Assembly: GCA_017441385.1 (NCBI GenBank)
Contig: JAFRXY010000038.1
Coordinates: 1 to 64,000 of the forward strand
Source of the DNA: Clostridia bacterium
GTDB taxonomy: Bacteria; Bacillota; Clostridia; Oscillospirales; Acutalibacteraceae
Direction of reading: 5' to 3'
Length of the DNA stretch: 64,000 nt
Shown: positions 1 to 9,186 of the stretch, one piece after another
How positions within the stretch are numbered: position 1 is the first letter of the stretch
Layout of the letters: every line of letters begins with the position of its first letter
Position numbers and translations under genes: made by a program
The notes under the pieces: generated by a model
Told to the model about the DNA's origin: nothing
Seen by the model: the letters and a program-made list of their open reading frames with translations, nothing else
Database searches by the model: none

Positions 1-51
1 ACATGGCATAGTCCTCCTGTGGTTGGTTGTGATTTCGTCATTTCAATTATA
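1..51 (-). promoter_or_regulatory. Promoter and ribosome binding site of a gene that begins at the window edge
   Basis: On the minus strand a TATAAT box (46-51) is preceded by TGG, giving an extended -10; no good -35 is seen. About 30 bases downstream is AGGAGG followed eight bases later by ATGT at positions 4-1, so a gene starts here and leaves the window after four bases. In many Clostridia the DUF2344 gene is followed by rplU, whose second codon often is Tyr (ATG TAT); the visible T is compatible with that, but the identity is only a guess. Confidence 0.6.
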
Positions 52-109
52 CCACATTTCGAGGTACTATGCTATTTTTTTATTCCGTTTTTGCCTTATT
101 TTTGGGGCT

Positions 110-850
110 TCATGCCTCTTTTGCGTGTGGGAAGTTTGAGTAAAAATCTTCCCCGCTTGCAGTGAGAATCCGCTCGCGGATAACGTCGCATTTGCCAAAT
201 TCCACGCCGATAGCATATTCTAAGCCCTTTATAATAATGCCGGGATTGATATTCACGTCGTTTCCGGCGGGAAGTTTTATCCTCAGAACCGCGCACTCGC
301 CTTCGGAAGAAACTTCATAGGACAGAATATGAGGCTTGACGTCCATATCGACCAACTGCTTTTTCTTATTTTTCTTCTGCACTATAATGGCATCCTGCGA
401 AAGGTATTTCCGCAATTCGTCGCGCAACTGACTGCCCGAAAAACCTTCTGCTGTGAGGGTAATCTGATAGACGGCGGATTGAATGGCGGTTGCCTTCTGT
501 CCCTGATAGTCTACCTTCGTGACACGGATTCCTTCGCAGAGAGCGGCATTCAGACGCTGTTTCACTTCCTCAAACGGCATGTCGGTTGTCATGCGCACAT
601 CCATTGTCTCGCACAGTCCCGAAGTACCGAGCGAGAGCGGCAGGGCAAAGGTCATGAAGGGGTGGGGATTAAAACCTTCGGTGTACCAGATCGGCACGCC
701 GGCACGGCGTATCGTCCGGGTCATACAGCGCATGAGGTCGAGATGAGACATGTATTTCGAGGGTCCTTCTTTGATAAAGAAGACCCTGATAGGCAGGCAA
801 AGCGTGCCCTGAATGTCAACCACGTTTTTCATTCCGATGTTTAAGGACAC
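110..850 (-). CDS. TIGR03936-family radical SAM-associated protein (DUF2344)
   Basis: About 246 residues. This family (DUF2344) is found fused to, or directly downstream of, TIGR03960-type radical SAM proteins, and its function is not established. The conserved segment EGFNPHPFMTFALPLSLG lies near residues 60-80, and the N-terminal half is rich in basic residues. The likely start is GTG at 850, eight bases after a GGAGG located inside the end of the upstream radical SAM gene; an ATG at 832 is an alternative. The gene overlaps its neighbour by about 35 bases, so the two are probably translationally coupled and act together, perhaps in RNA modification; that role is inference. Confidence 0.85.
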   Translation of the reverse strand: MSLNIGMKNVVDIQGTLCLPIRVFFIKEGPSKYMSHLDLMRCMTRTIRRAGVPIWYTEGFNPHPFMTFALPLSLGTSGLCETMDVRMTTDMPFEEVKQRLNAALCEGIRVTKVDYQGQKATAIQSAVYQITLTAEGFSGSQLRDELRKYLSQDAIIVQKKNKKKQLVDMDVKPHILSYEVSSEGECAVLRIKLPAGNDVNINPGIIIKGLEYAIGVEFGKCDVIRERILTASGEDFYSNFPHAKEA

Positions 851-2684
851 TGCACACACCTCCTGTCAGTTTGGCCGCGCCGCAATTCGCGCATTGCAGG
901 CGGCAATGCGGCGTCGTCTGGGCGGCCAGCGCCTTTTTGTGCTCCCGGATGAGGAAATCCTTGGTAATGCCGTAGTCGAGATGATCCCACGGGAGAATTT
1001 CATCGTAGCTCCGGCGGCGGTTGGCGTAGAAGGCGGGATCTATACCGCATTCCTCAAAGACCTCCATCCAGACCGGCAATTTAAAATATTCGTCCCAGCC
1101 ATCAAAGCGGCAGCCCTTTTCAAAGGCGCGTATCAATACCCTGATCAGCTTGCGGTCGCCGCGGGCAAAGACCGCCTCCAGAAAGCTGGTGTCCGCGTCG
1201 TGCCAGTTCAGCGTGATCTTGCGGCTGCGGACACTTTCGCGCAGGTGCTGCTGCTTCCTGTGGATGGTATCAATGTCGTCCTGCGGCTCCCACTGGAAGG
1301 GGGTGAAGGGCTTGGGGACGAAGGTAGACGCGCTGGAAGTGACATTCACGCCCTTGCCCTTGGGCTTGTTTGGATTGCGGTAGAATTCGTCCACCACCTT
1401 CTGCGACAGCTCGCCGATGCCCGCCACGTCATCCAGCGTTTCGGTGGGCAGCCCTATCATGAAGTAAAGCTTGACATTCGTCCAACCGCCGTTGAAAGCA
1501 GTGCGGCAGGTGCTCAGCACTTCTTCCTCGGTGACGTTCTTGTTGATGGCGTCGCGAAGCCGCTGGGTGCCTGCTTCGGGTGCGAAGGTCAGACCGCCTC
1601 GGCGCACCTTTTTGAGCTTTTCGGTCAGTTCATCACTGAATCCGTCAATGCGCAGGGAGGGCAGCGAAATGCTCACCTTGCCCGGTTCCGTCCAGTTCAG
1701 CATATTGTCCAGCAGTTCCGGCAATTCGGTGTAATCGCTCGAACTGAGAGAGGAAAGGGACACTTCGTCGTAGCCGGTGGTGTCGCACAGGCTGCGGCTC
1801 TGAGCATTGACGGTGGTGTAATCCTTTTCCCGGTTGGGACGGTAGATGTAGCCCGCCTGACAGAAGCGGCAGCCGCGGATGCAGCCCCGGAAAATCTCCG
1901 TCACCGCGCGGTCGTGCACGATCTCAATGATCGGCACAACGAAATTATCGGGATAATAGACCTTGCTCATGTCCTGAATGACCCGCTTCTGAATCCTCTC
2001 CTGCACGCCGTCCTTCGGGGTGAAGGCAGCAATTGTGCCGTCCCCGTGATAGCGCACGTCATAGAGCGACGGAATGTAAAGCCCCGGAATCTCCGCCGCC
2101 TCACGCAGGAATTTCTTCCTGTCGAAGTGACCGCTCAGCTTGTGCCGGCGGTAAAGATCAAACATTTCCACGCTCACCTCTTCCCCTTCGCCAAGAGAAA
2201 CAATATCGGCAAGGTCGGCAAGCGGTTCGGGATTGCAGACGCAGGGGCCGCCCAGCACAACAATGGGGTCATTATTTGCCCTGTCAGCTGAAAGAAACGG
2301 TATACCAGACAAATCAAGCATTGTAAAAATATTGGAATAGCTGAGTTCATATTGCAGCGTGAAGCCCACGAAATCGAAATTCCTGAGCGAGTCGCCGCTT
2401 TCCAGACCGTAGAGCGGAACGGAATATTCCCTCATTTTGGCTTCCATGTCAGGCCACGGCGCGAAGACCCTCTCGCACCACACGTCGGGTATGGAATTGT
2501 AAAGGCCGTAGAGGATTTTCATGCCAAGATGGGACATGCCGATTTCGTAGACATCCGGAAAGCAGAAGGCAAAGCGGATGTTGACCTCCGATTTGTCCTT
2601 GACGACGCTGTTGGGTTCGCCGCCGACGTAACGTCCCGGCTTTTCCACGCTCAGCAGGAATTTTTCTATATCGCTTCTGACCAA
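816..2684 (-). CDS. TIGR03960-family B12-binding-like radical SAM protein
   Basis: 622 residues, the usual family length. The first 240 residues resemble a cobalamin-binding Rossmann region (FPDVYEIGMSHLG near 43-55, VVLGGPCVCNPEPL near 142-155). The radical SAM core follows, with the 4Fe-4S motif C268-x3-C272-x2-C275. The C-terminus carries a CANCGA segment that could bind a metal. TTG at 2684 is used as start because GCGGAGG sits eight bases upstream. It forms a unit with the overlapping DUF2344 gene. The substrate of this family is unknown. It follows the GNAT gene with a 39-base gap and may share the histidine operon transcript. Confidence 0.88.
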   Translation of the reverse strand: MVRSDIEKFLLSVEKPGRYVGGEPNSVVKDKSEVNIRFAFCFPDVYEIGMSHLGMKILYGLYNSIPDVWCERVFAPWPDMEAKMREYSVPLYGLESGDSLRNFDFVGFTLQYELSYSNIFTMLDLSGIPFLSADRANNDPIVVLGGPCVCNPEPLADLADIVSLGEGEEVSVEMFDLYRRHKLSGHFDRKKFLREAAEIPGLYIPSLYDVRYHGDGTIAAFTPKDGVQERIQKRVIQDMSKVYYPDNFVVPIIEIVHDRAVTEIFRGCIRGCRFCQAGYIYRPNREKDYTTVNAQSRSLCDTTGYDEVSLSSLSSSDYTELPELLDNMLNWTEPGKVSISLPSLRIDGFSDELTEKLKKVRRGGLTFAPEAGTQRLRDAINKNVTEEEVLSTCRTAFNGGWTNVKLYFMIGLPTETLDDVAGIGELSQKVVDEFYRNPNKPKGKGVNVTSSASTFVPKPFTPFQWEPQDDIDTIHRKQQHLRESVRSRKITLNWHDADTSFLEAVFARGDRKLIRVLIRAFEKGCRFDGWDEYFKLPVWMEVFEECGIDPAFYANRRRSYDEILPWDHLDYGITKDFLIREHKKALAAQTTPHCRLQCANCGAAKLTGGVCSVLKHRNEKRG

Positions 2685-2723
2685 GTTGATTCCTCCGCAA
2701 TCATCAGATTTTTCATTACTATT

Positions 2724-3185
2724 TCAATTCATCAGGCTTTCGTCCAGCAGCAGATAAAACGCGGTCTTGCCTTCGCTGAAATAGCCCGCGTTCCGGTAAA
2801 AACGCAAGGTGCTTTCGCTTCTGGAGCCGGTAATCAGCATCATCTTGTAGCAGCCGGATTTCTCAGCGATTTCCTTTGCACATTGCAGACAGGCGGAAGC
2901 AAAGCCGTTCCCGCGGTAATCCGCGTGTGTCACGACATTCTCAATCAGCGCGTAGGGACGCACGTTCCGCGTGAGATTGGGAATGATATTGCAGACGCAG
3001 GAGGAAACGATCTTTCCGTCCCACTCACAGACGATGATATGGTAATCGGGATTTTCGCAGATAGCCGCCCATGTTTGCCGCAAATGCAGGCTGTCCTCCG
3101 GCAGACCCGTTTCATGCAGATGGGTATACAGCTCCAGCAAACCGAGAAGGTCGGAAGGTGTACTCTCTCTGATCACAGCATTCAT
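2724..3185 (-). CDS. GNAT family N-acetyltransferase
   Basis: 153 residues with a typical single GNAT domain. Motif A is visible as the segment VVTHADYRGNGFASACLQCA around residues 86-105 (R/Q-x-x-G-x-G/A acetyl-CoA loop), and the later segment GCYKMMLITGSRSESTLRFYRNAGYF matches motif B. The acceptor substrate cannot be read from sequence. Its ATG directly abuts the stop of hisE, so it is probably translated from the same transcript as the histidine genes, although there is no reason to link it to histidine synthesis. Confidence 0.85.
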   Translation of the reverse strand: MNAVIRESTPSDLLGLLELYTHLHETGLPEDSLHLRQTWAAICENPDYHIIVCEWDGKIVSSCVCNIIPNLTRNVRPYALIENVVTHADYRGNGFASACLQCAKEIAEKSGCYKMMLITGSRSESTLRFYRNAGYFSEGKTAFYLLLDESLMN

Positions 3186-3530
3186 TCAGCTGTTCTTATC
3201 GACCTGTTTGAAGGTCTTTAGGTTACCGCTTTTCAGACTGCGCTTGGCAAGCTCGGCGTAAACGTCTTCCAGCGGGATACCGCGCTTGACCATCAGCACC
3301 ATCAGGTGATAGAGAAGGTCGCTGATTTCACCGACAAGGTCGCTGTCGCAGTCGTTTTTGGCAGCAATGATAGTCTCGGAACATTCCTCGCCCACCTTTT
3401 TGAGAATCTTGTCAAGTCCGGTGTCCAGCAGATAGCAGGTATAGGACTTCTCCTGTGGGTTGTCGCGCCGTTCGATAACGGTATCATAAAGCGCCTGCAA
3501 TATGTCAATGTTTTCATTTTCGTTTGGCAT
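3186..3530 (-). CDS. hisE: Phosphoribosyl-ATP pyrophosphatase HisE
   Basis: 114 residues, all-alpha MazG-like HisE fold. It hydrolyses phosphoribosyl-ATP to phosphoribosyl-AMP and pyrophosphate, the second step of histidine biosynthesis. Diagnostic segments are YTCYLLDTGLDKILKKVGEE near residues 30-49 and the metal-binding EISDLLYHLMVLM near 68-80. In many bacteria HisE is fused to the C-terminus of HisI; here it is a separate gene, while HisI is fused to HisA in the gene just upstream. A 190-base gap separates it from that gene. Confidence 0.95.
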   Translation of the reverse strand: MPNENENIDILQALYDTVIERRDNPQEKSYTCYLLDTGLDKILKKVGEECSETIIAAKNDCDSDLVGEISDLLYHLMVLMVKRGIPLEDVYAELAKRSLKSGNLKTFKQVDKNS

Positions 3531-3674
3531 AGTTAAAATGTACTCCTTTTTTTAATAAAAATGGGAAGTTAGATTAGGATGTAGATGGTATAAAAATGTA
3601 AAGTGCGATCGATTTCATTTGTCCATCAAATATTCACACAAAATGACACACAGATTTTACACGATTCTTACAAA

Positions 3675-3712
3675 AAACCTTCTACCTACTACCTCCTTCC
3701 TACTACCTTTTA
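3675..3712 (-). repeat. AGGTAG-type purine-rich short repeat after hisA::hisI
   Basis: Immediately 3' of the hisA::hisI stop, the minus strand carries several imperfect copies of GGTAGTAGG/GGAGGTAGTAGGTAG. Similar sequences lie after hisB, after ispG and over the stop codon of the triple-AAA+ gene. The rest of the 190-base gap between hisE and hisA::hisI (3531-3720) shows no convincing promoter, hairpin or reading frame. Confidence 0.6.
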
Positions 3713-3720
3713 GTAATTTC

Positions 3721-4767
3721 TCATTTAAACTTCTTAAACCCTATCGGCTGAAAGAAGCAGCTGTGATTGCCTGTGTGGCAGGCAGCTCCTGTCTGCTCCA
3801 CCCGAATCAGAATCGTATCATCGTCGCAGTCTCCGCTGATGGAAATAATCTTCTGATAGTGACCCGACGTTTCACCCTTGTTCCATAAGGCGTTTCTGGA
3901 ACGGCTCCAGAACCATGTGCGCCCTGTTTCCAGTGTCAGACGAAGCGACTGCTCGTTCATGTAGGCCAGCATCAGCACTTCGCCCGTCGAGGCTTCCTGC
4001 ACAATCGCCGGAATCAACTCCGATTTGGCAAAATAGCGTGACAAGTCTCTCGGCTTGTCACCTTCAGCGATGGCTTCCGCAACATCCAGCGCCCCGGTAT
4101 AGATTGCCTTGCCGGCAATGGCCCCGTAAAGCCCCGCGTCGCGCAGAGCGATGATGTCCTCAATGCCCGAAACGCCGCCGCTTGCAACAATATCGCAGGA
4201 TACGGCCCCGCTTAGTTCGATGAGCTGTGAAAGGTTAGGGCCGGAGAGCGTACCGTCGCGGGAAATATCTGTGAAGATGATTGTCTTTACACCGATTTTC
4301 TCCATTTCTACCGCCAGGTCTGTAAAATACACGTCAGAGGTGTCAAGCCAGCCCTCGGCTGCCACCATTCCGTTCCGCGCGTCAATGCCGATGGCGATTT
4401 TTTCTCCGTACTTCGCAACAGCCTCCTGTGCAAAGGCGGGATTCTTTACAGCCGCAGATCCAAGAATGACCCGGGAAATGCCGCTCTGGAGATAATAATC
4501 CACCGCTTCCATACTGCGGATGCCGCCGCCTACCTCGACCTTCAAGCCTGTTTCCTTCGCTACCCTGATGAAAATATCCTTGTTGACCAGCGCGGCGTCC
4601 TTTGCTCCGTCGAGATCGACCATGTGAATCCACTCGGCGCCGGCGGCTTCAAACGAACGCGCCGTTTCCAGAGGATCCTCCGCGACCTTGTGGGCAGTGG
4701 AATATTCGCCCTTCACCAGCCGGACGCAGTTGCCGTCCTTGATGTCTATTGCGGGAAATATGATCAT
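3721..4767 (-). CDS. hisA-hisI: HisA-HisI fusion: ProFAR isomerase / phosphoribosyl-AMP cyclohydrolase
   Basis: 348 residues made of two complete enzymes. Residues 1 to about 238 are a HisA (beta/alpha)8 barrel with catalytic Asp8 (PAIDIKDG) and Asp129 (GIDARNG) and the phosphate loops VEVGGGIRS and ASGGVSG. Residues from about 241 are HisI, with [21 protein letters not shown], a DCDDD metal site (313-317) and the zinc-ligand region ACHTGNHSC (329-337). There is almost no linker. HisI opens the adenine ring of PR-AMP and HisA isomerises the product, so the fusion joins steps three and four. In common his operons hisF lies between hisA and hisI; hisF and hisH are not in this window, so the fusion may mark a deletion. 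The usual fusion partner of HisI is HisE, not HisA. Confidence 0.93.
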   Translation of the reverse strand: MIIFPAIDIKDGNCVRLVKGEYSTAHKVAEDPLETARSFEAAGAEWIHMVDLDGAKDAALVNKDIFIRVAKETGLKVEVGGGIRSMEAVDYYLQSGISRVILGSAAVKNPAFAQEAVAKYGEKIAIGIDARNGMVAAEGWLDTSDVYFTDLAVEMEKIGVKTIIFTDISRDGTLSGPNLSQLIELSGAVSCDIVASGGVSGIEDIIALRDAGLYGAIAGKAIYTGALDVAEAIAEGDKPRDLSRYFAKSELIPAIVQEASTGEVLMLAYMNEQSLRLTLETGRTWFWSRSRNALWNKGETSGHYQKIISISGDCDDDTILIRVEQTGAACHTGNHSCFFQPIGFKKFK

Positions 4768-4956
4768 GCTTTGATTGTCAGCTCCTTAATTATCTATATT
4801 GACCAGAGCGTGAATCTGTGCTTCACACCAGAATTCATTCTCCCAGAAAAAATACTCATTTTTGCGCTTTTTGAATATTCTGAAAGACGTGACGGAATTA
4901 TCGTACATATGAACTTCAGATGATCTTCCATGATATCAACCTACCTACTACCTGTT
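4768..4956 (-). other. AT-rich gap between hisB and hisA::hisI with small open frames
   Basis: This 189-base stretch sits where hisH is found in many his operons, but no HisH-like segment is recognisable. On the minus strand, an AGGTAGTAGGTAGG repeat right after hisB is followed by an ATG opening a 45-codon frame (MEDHLKFICT...). An overlapping frame beginning MYDNSVTSFR... runs 40 codons. Neither has recognisable homology and both may be chance. An AAGGAG ahead of hisA is its ribosome binding site. Confidence 0.4.
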
Positions 4957-5538
4957 TTACAAAACGCCCTTGGTGGAAAGCGTACCCTCGTATTCAACTT
5001 TGATCGCTGCTTTCAGCGCGTGGGCAACCGCCTTGAAGATGGCTTCAATGATGTGATGGGAATTATTGCCGTAAAGAGATTTAATATGCAGCGTCACACC
5101 GGCATTCATGGCGAAGGCGCGGAAAAATTCCTCCGTCAGGCAGCAGTCGAATTCACCGCACCTCCACTGGGGGAATTCCGCGTCGAATACGAGGAACGCT
5201 CTGCCGCTGATATCCAGCGAGCAGAAGGCAAGCGCCTCGTCCATCGGAATATAAAAGCTGCCGTAACGGGCAATTCCCTTCTTGTCCCCTATCGCCTGCG
5301 CGAAGGCCTGACCGAGAGCAATGCCGATATCCTCGGCGGTGTGGTGTCCGTCCACTTCCAGATCGCCCTTGCAGCTGACATTCAGACCGAATCCGGAATG
5401 CACGCCGAAGGCAGTCAGCATGTGGTCGAGAAAGCCGATACCGCTGTCAATCGCAACCTCACCGCCGTCAAGATGAATGGATAATCGAATGTCGGTTTCC
5501 TTGGTTTTTCTGATTACGACGCCTATTCTGTCACTCAT
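4957..5538 (-). CDS. hisB: Imidazoleglycerol-phosphate dehydratase HisB
   Basis: 193 residues, monofunctional IGPD without the phosphatase domain found in enterobacterial HisB. It dehydrates imidazole glycerol phosphate to imidazole acetol phosphate. The manganese-binding histidine motifs are visible as FLDHMLTAFGVHSG (residues about 36-49), DGHHTAEDIGIALGQA and the C-terminal NNSHHIIEAIFKA. Its ATG overlaps the stop of hisC by four bases (ATGA type), a sign of translational coupling. Confidence 0.96.
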   Translation of the reverse strand: MSDRIGVVIRKTKETDIRLSIHLDGGEVAIDSGIGFLDHMLTAFGVHSGFGLNVSCKGDLEVDGHHTAEDIGIALGQAFAQAIGDKKGIARYGSFYIPMDEALAFCSLDISGRAFLVFDAEFPQWRCGEFDCCLTEEFFRAFAMNAGVTLHIKSLYGNNSHHIIEAIFKAVAHALKAAIKVEYEGTLSTKGVL

Positions 5539-6596
5539 GATAATAATTCCTCCAGCAGCCGCACGACTTCTTTGTTTTCTTCCTCGGTGCCGCAGGTGAT
5601 TCTCAGAGAATCACCCATTAAGCGCACCACGACGCCTTCCGCCTTCATGCCTTCGAATACGCTCTTTGCTTTCCCCTCTGGAAGACGAAGGAAGATAAAG
5701 TTGGCTTTGGGTTTATGAAAATACATCTGAAAAATGTCGTAGGGCATTTCGCGCATAAGTGAAAAAAGCTCATCCCGTGATTTCTTCACCGCTTGCGTTG
5801 CGCGATTCAACTCCTCCGGACGGGAAAACAGCGCCGCAGCGGCCGCCTGCGTCATAGAATTGACATTGTAAGGGGACTTCGCAGCTCTGAGCGCGTTGGT
5901 AATGACAGGATTCGCCACAGCAAATCCGCACCTGATGCCAGCCATACGCAAAGCCTTGGAACAGGTTCTCAGGACGAGAAGATTATCGTATTGTTCCACG
6001 CAATCCAGCACCGACTGATCCCAGAAATCCATATAGGCCTCATCGACCACCACCAGACAATCCGGTACCCCCTCGACAAGCTGAAGCACATCGGGACGGT
6101 ACAGGCCGTCACCCGTCGGATTACAGGGATTTGAAAAAATCACCATTCGCGCCTTTTCGCGATTGATGAAACCGATGAGTTCGTCGACGTCAATGTTGAG
6201 CTGTGTATTCTTGCTGTATTCGATACATTCAATCTCGGCAAGATAGCCGTAACACTTATACATTGAGAAATCGGGTGAGGTGTAAACCAGCCTTTCGCCC
6301 TTGGACATAATGACCTGCGTCAAAAGCGTCAGCAGCTCATCAGAGCCGTTACCAACAGTGACAAGCGCAGGGCTTACGCCATAATAACGGCCGAAGCCCT
6401 CGCATACTTCAGTGGACAGAGGGTCGGGATAGCGATTGAGTTGCAGCGCGGCAATTCGCTCCAGAATGTCTGCTTTCATTTCGGGAGAAATCTCCAGAAA
6501 GGACTCGTTCGCGTCGAGTCGTATCCTGTAGTTCCCGCTGATAGGTTCATAGGGAACTAAATTCCGCACTTTTTCGTTTAATATATAGGACATCAA
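5535..6596 (-). CDS. hisC: Histidinol-phosphate aminotransferase HisC
   Basis: 353 residues, class II PLP aminotransferase. It converts imidazole acetol phosphate and glutamate to histidinol phosphate. Recognisable segments are RLDANES near residue 27, the FSNPCNPTGDGL loop, VVVDEAYMDFW with the PLP-ring Asp, and the lysine site RTCSKALRMAGIRCGF, where Lys forms the Schiff base. Located between hisD (18-base gap) and hisB (four-base overlap). The family is broad, but the operon position makes the assignment safe. Confidence 0.95.
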   Translation of the reverse strand: MMSYILNEKVRNLVPYEPISGNYRIRLDANESFLEISPEMKADILERIAALQLNRYPDPLSTEVCEGFGRYYGVSPALVTVGNGSDELLTLLTQVIMSKGERLVYTSPDFSMYKCYGYLAEIECIEYSKNTQLNIDVDELIGFINREKARMVIFSNPCNPTGDGLYRPDVLQLVEGVPDCLVVVDEAYMDFWDQSVLDCVEQYDNLLVLRTCSKALRMAGIRCGFAVANPVITNALRAAKSPYNVNSMTQAAAAALFSRPEELNRATQAVKKSRDELFSLMREMPYDIFQMYFHKPKANFIFLRLPEGKAKSVFEGMKAEGVVVRLMGDSLRITCGTEEENKEVVRLLEELLS

Positions 6597-6614
6597 TATT
6601 TCCCTGCTTTCACA

Positions 6615-7904
6615 CTAGTTTTCAAACCTTACCTTAATCGCGTTCGCGTGCGCGGTCAGGCTTTCGTTCTCCGCCATGATCACGACGTCGTCCTTCACTT
6701 CTCTCAGGGCAGGTTCATTATAGTAGATGAAGCTGGATTTCTTGATAAACGCGTCCACCGACAGCGGTGAAAAGAATCTCGCCGTGCCGCTGGTGGGAAG
6801 TACGTGATTCGGCCCCGCAAAGTAATCGCCCAGCGGTTCGGGCGCGTAATTACCCAAGAATACCGAACCGGCGTTGTCGAATCGCCCGATGTATTCCATC
6901 GGATTCTCCACACAGACTTCAAGGTGTTCCGGCGCAAGGCCATTTGCCATATCGACCGCGTCGTCCAGCGAGTCGCAGACGATAATCCCCCCATAATTCG
7001 CTATGGATTCCTCAATGATCTCCCTGCGGGACATTGCCGCGCACTGTCGGACAAGTTCCGCATCGGTCTTTTCGGCAAGCTCGGAACTGGTGGTTACGAG
7101 AATGGCCGAAGCGAGTCTGTCATGCTCTGCCTGACTCATGAGGTCGGCGGCAAGGAATTTCGGATTGGCTGTTTCGTCCGCGACAATCAGGATTTCGCTG
7201 GGACCGGCGATCATGTCGATATCGACATTTCCGTAAACAAGACGCTTAGCTGTGGCAACAAAGATATTGCCCGGGCCGACGATCTTATCCACCTTGGGAA
7301 TGGAAGCCGTGCCGTAGGCAAGCGCGCCGATTGCCTGTGCGCCGCCGCAGAGGAATACTCTGTCCACCCCAGCAATCGCTGCGGCGGCAAGAATGTCGCG
7401 GTTGGCGGAGCCGTCCTTGCAGGGAGGTGTGGTCATGATAATTTCCTTCACTCCGGCAATCTTGGCAGGAATGACGTTCATGAGCACCGAGGAAAAGAGT
7501 GCCGCCGTTCCTCCGGGGACGTAAACGCCGACTCTGTGCAGGCCGCGAATTCTCTGCCCGAGAATCACACCGTTTTCCTTGGCTGTCAGCCAGCTCTGCT
7601 GCACCTGACGGTTGTGGAAGTCTTTGATATTCTCCGCCGCTCGCTTCATGGCGGCAATCAGCTCACCGTCGCATTCCTTCTCGGCGTTATCGATGAATTC
7701 CCTTGGAACCTCATAGAATTCGGGATTTGCGTTATCGAGTTTCGCGGTGTATTCCTTCACCGCCTCGTCCCCTCGTGTTCTGATATCCTCCAGCATGGCG
7801 GAAACGATACCGGTCACTTTTTTGTCCGTCTCTCCGTTCCTTCGGCTGAGCTGGGCGAGAAATTCCTTTTCTGCCTTTCCGTCAGCCCTGACGATTTTTA
7901 TCAT
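6615..7904 (-). CDS. hisD: Histidinol dehydrogenase HisD
   Basis: 429 residues, full-length zinc- and NAD-dependent enzyme that oxidises L-histidinol to L-histidine in two steps. Characteristic segments are GVYVPGGTAALFSSVLMNVIPAK, KIVGPGNIFVATAKRLV, IDMIAGPSEILIVAD and the zinc/catalytic region DLMSQAEHD, with ANYGGIIV and GNYAPEPLGDYFAGPNHVLPTSGTARF further on. Separated by 28 bases from the upstream lipoprotein gene, which interrupts the his gene order. Confidence 0.97.
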   Translation of the reverse strand: MIKIVRADGKAEKEFLAQLSRRNGETDKKVTGIVSAMLEDIRTRGDEAVKEYTAKLDNANPEFYEVPREFIDNAEKECDGELIAAMKRAAENIKDFHNRQVQQSWLTAKENGVILGQRIRGLHRVGVYVPGGTAALFSSVLMNVIPAKIAGVKEIIMTTPPCKDGSANRDILAAAAIAGVDRVFLCGGAQAIGALAYGTASIPKVDKIVGPGNIFVATAKRLVYGNVDIDMIAGPSEILIVADETANPKFLAADLMSQAEHDRLASAILVTTSSELAEKTDAELVRQCAAMSRREIIEESIANYGGIIVCDSLDDAVDMANGLAPEHLEVCVENPMEYIGRFDNAGSVFLGNYAPEPLGDYFAGPNHVLPTSGTARFFSPLSVDAFIKKSSFIYYNEPALREVKDDVVIMAENESLTAHANAIKVRFEN

Positions 7905-7932
7905 TTATCATTTTCCTCCTCAAAAGTTATCA

Positions 7933-9165
7933 TCATTTCTGTGTGCCGAACCAGAAGTATACTTCATCGCCGACCTTATAGTCAAACATGACGGAACGGC
8001 TATTCATGGAGCAAAGGCATGTTGCATTGAATTCCGTGCCGTTCATATTGTAACCGAAGAAGCTGCGCTCCTTTTCATTCATATCAGCGTATTCGGCGAT
8101 AGGGTCGTCGCTTTCCTTCATCATAAAGGCCAGTGTTACATCTTTCCAATACGTTTGATTTAACTGTTTTGAAATCTCGACTTTATAAATGGCTCCTTCA
8201 AAATCAATATCGCGTTTCTTTCCGGTATATTTATCAATCAGACCGACTTCTTTGCTGTCCATATTTTCGATAATACTCTGCTTAGTAGACTCAAAATTCT
8301 CAACAGGAACCAATGTAATTCCGCCGTCGCCCATTCCAAGACTGTCAATATGGCAGACGCCGCCGTAAAGATTATCCGTAACCTTTACAAATTTATTGAA
8401 TGAATAATAGTCAGTCTCACCAAAATAAATATGAGACATACATCCGGGGACGGTTTCATCGATCTGGCTTGCGTCAAAATCAGGTTTATCATGCGTTTCG
8501 CTGTCAACGGCATAGATATTGAGATCACCTTTTGCCTGACCTCTGAAAAAGAGCTGTATGGTACTTCTGATCGTTTTAAATATTTTACTGCATTCGTTCC
8601 TGTTCTCTACGATCAGAATGATATTATCCGAACAAACAAATAAATCGCTGTGAGTGGCATAGTAATCCACAGAGGTTGATAAGTACTTATTATACATGCT
8701 GAATTTATTGTCTTTGCCGCCGCGCTGGTAATGATACACCATATTGAATGTCTGCGACCAGTCGTTCAGATTGTCGGTCAGAACGCCGAGCTTATCGAAC
8801 AACGGCATCCAGATGTCCCTCAACAGGGATTCGTTGATGGCTTCCGCCTGACGATCGTCGTAAAACAGATCCTCACTGGAATCATAGAAGGCGTGGACGC
8901 CGTTATTGAACGAAATAAAGTAGTCGTCCTTATACTCCTCGCCTTCGGCGGCTTCGCACTTTCTCACCTTAAAGCCGCGGTTGTACTTCTCCTGCATATA
9001 GCTCTCCGCCATCTTGCCGACTTCCTCGGCACGTTCACGCTTCTGGATGATCTCCTGCGCCGATTCACAGCCTACCGCAAACATAGGGAGCAGCATGGCC
9101 GCCGCAAGCAGCAGCGCGGCCTTTTTCCTCAATGAGATTTTTTTCATAATACTTTCCATTTTCAT
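7933..9165 (-). CDS. Uncharacterised lipoprotein inside the histidine operon
   Basis: 410 residues, family not recognised. The N-terminus has a basic region, a hydrophobic stretch and a lipobox ending AVGC with the lipidated Cys at 33, so the mature protein should be anchored outside the membrane. The rest is soluble, charged and rich in Tyr, Asp and Asn, with no metal or catalytic motif that I can name. GGAGGG lies eight bases before the ATG. It sits between a GNAT gene and hisD with gaps of about 20-30 bases, so it is probably co-transcribed with the his genes, but nothing in it suggests a role in histidine synthesis. Confidence 0.75.
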   Translation of the reverse strand: MKMESIMKKISLRKKAALLLAAAMLLPMFAVGCESAQEIIQKRERAEEVGKMAESYMQEKYNRGFKVRKCEAAEGEEYKDDYFISFNNGVHAFYDSSEDLFYDDRQAEAINESLLRDIWMPLFDKLGVLTDNLNDWSQTFNMVYHYQRGGKDNKFSMYNKYLSTSVDYYATHSDLFVCSDNIILIVENRNECSKIFKTIRSTIQLFFRGQAKGDLNIYAVDSETHDKPDFDASQIDETVPGCMSHIYFGETDYYSFNKFVKVTDNLYGGVCHIDSLGMGDGGITLVPVENFESTKQSIIENMDSKEVGLIDKYTGKKRDIDFEGAIYKVEISKQLNQTYWKDVTLAFMMKESDDPIAEYADMNEKERSFFGYNMNGTEFNATCLCSMNSRSVMFDYKVGDEVYFWFGTQK

Positions 9166-9186
9166 TATGTTTCCCTCCTGTGAAAA

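Noticed and set aside
813-2291. Long plus-strand open frame (492 codons) opposite the TIGR03960 radical SAM gene
   Set aside because: It is the antisense of a clear radical SAM protein; its translation has no family signature and no ribosome binding site.
6804-7991. 395-codon plus-strand frame opposite hisD
   Set aside because: hisD on the other strand is full length with all catalytic motifs; this frame is its shadow.
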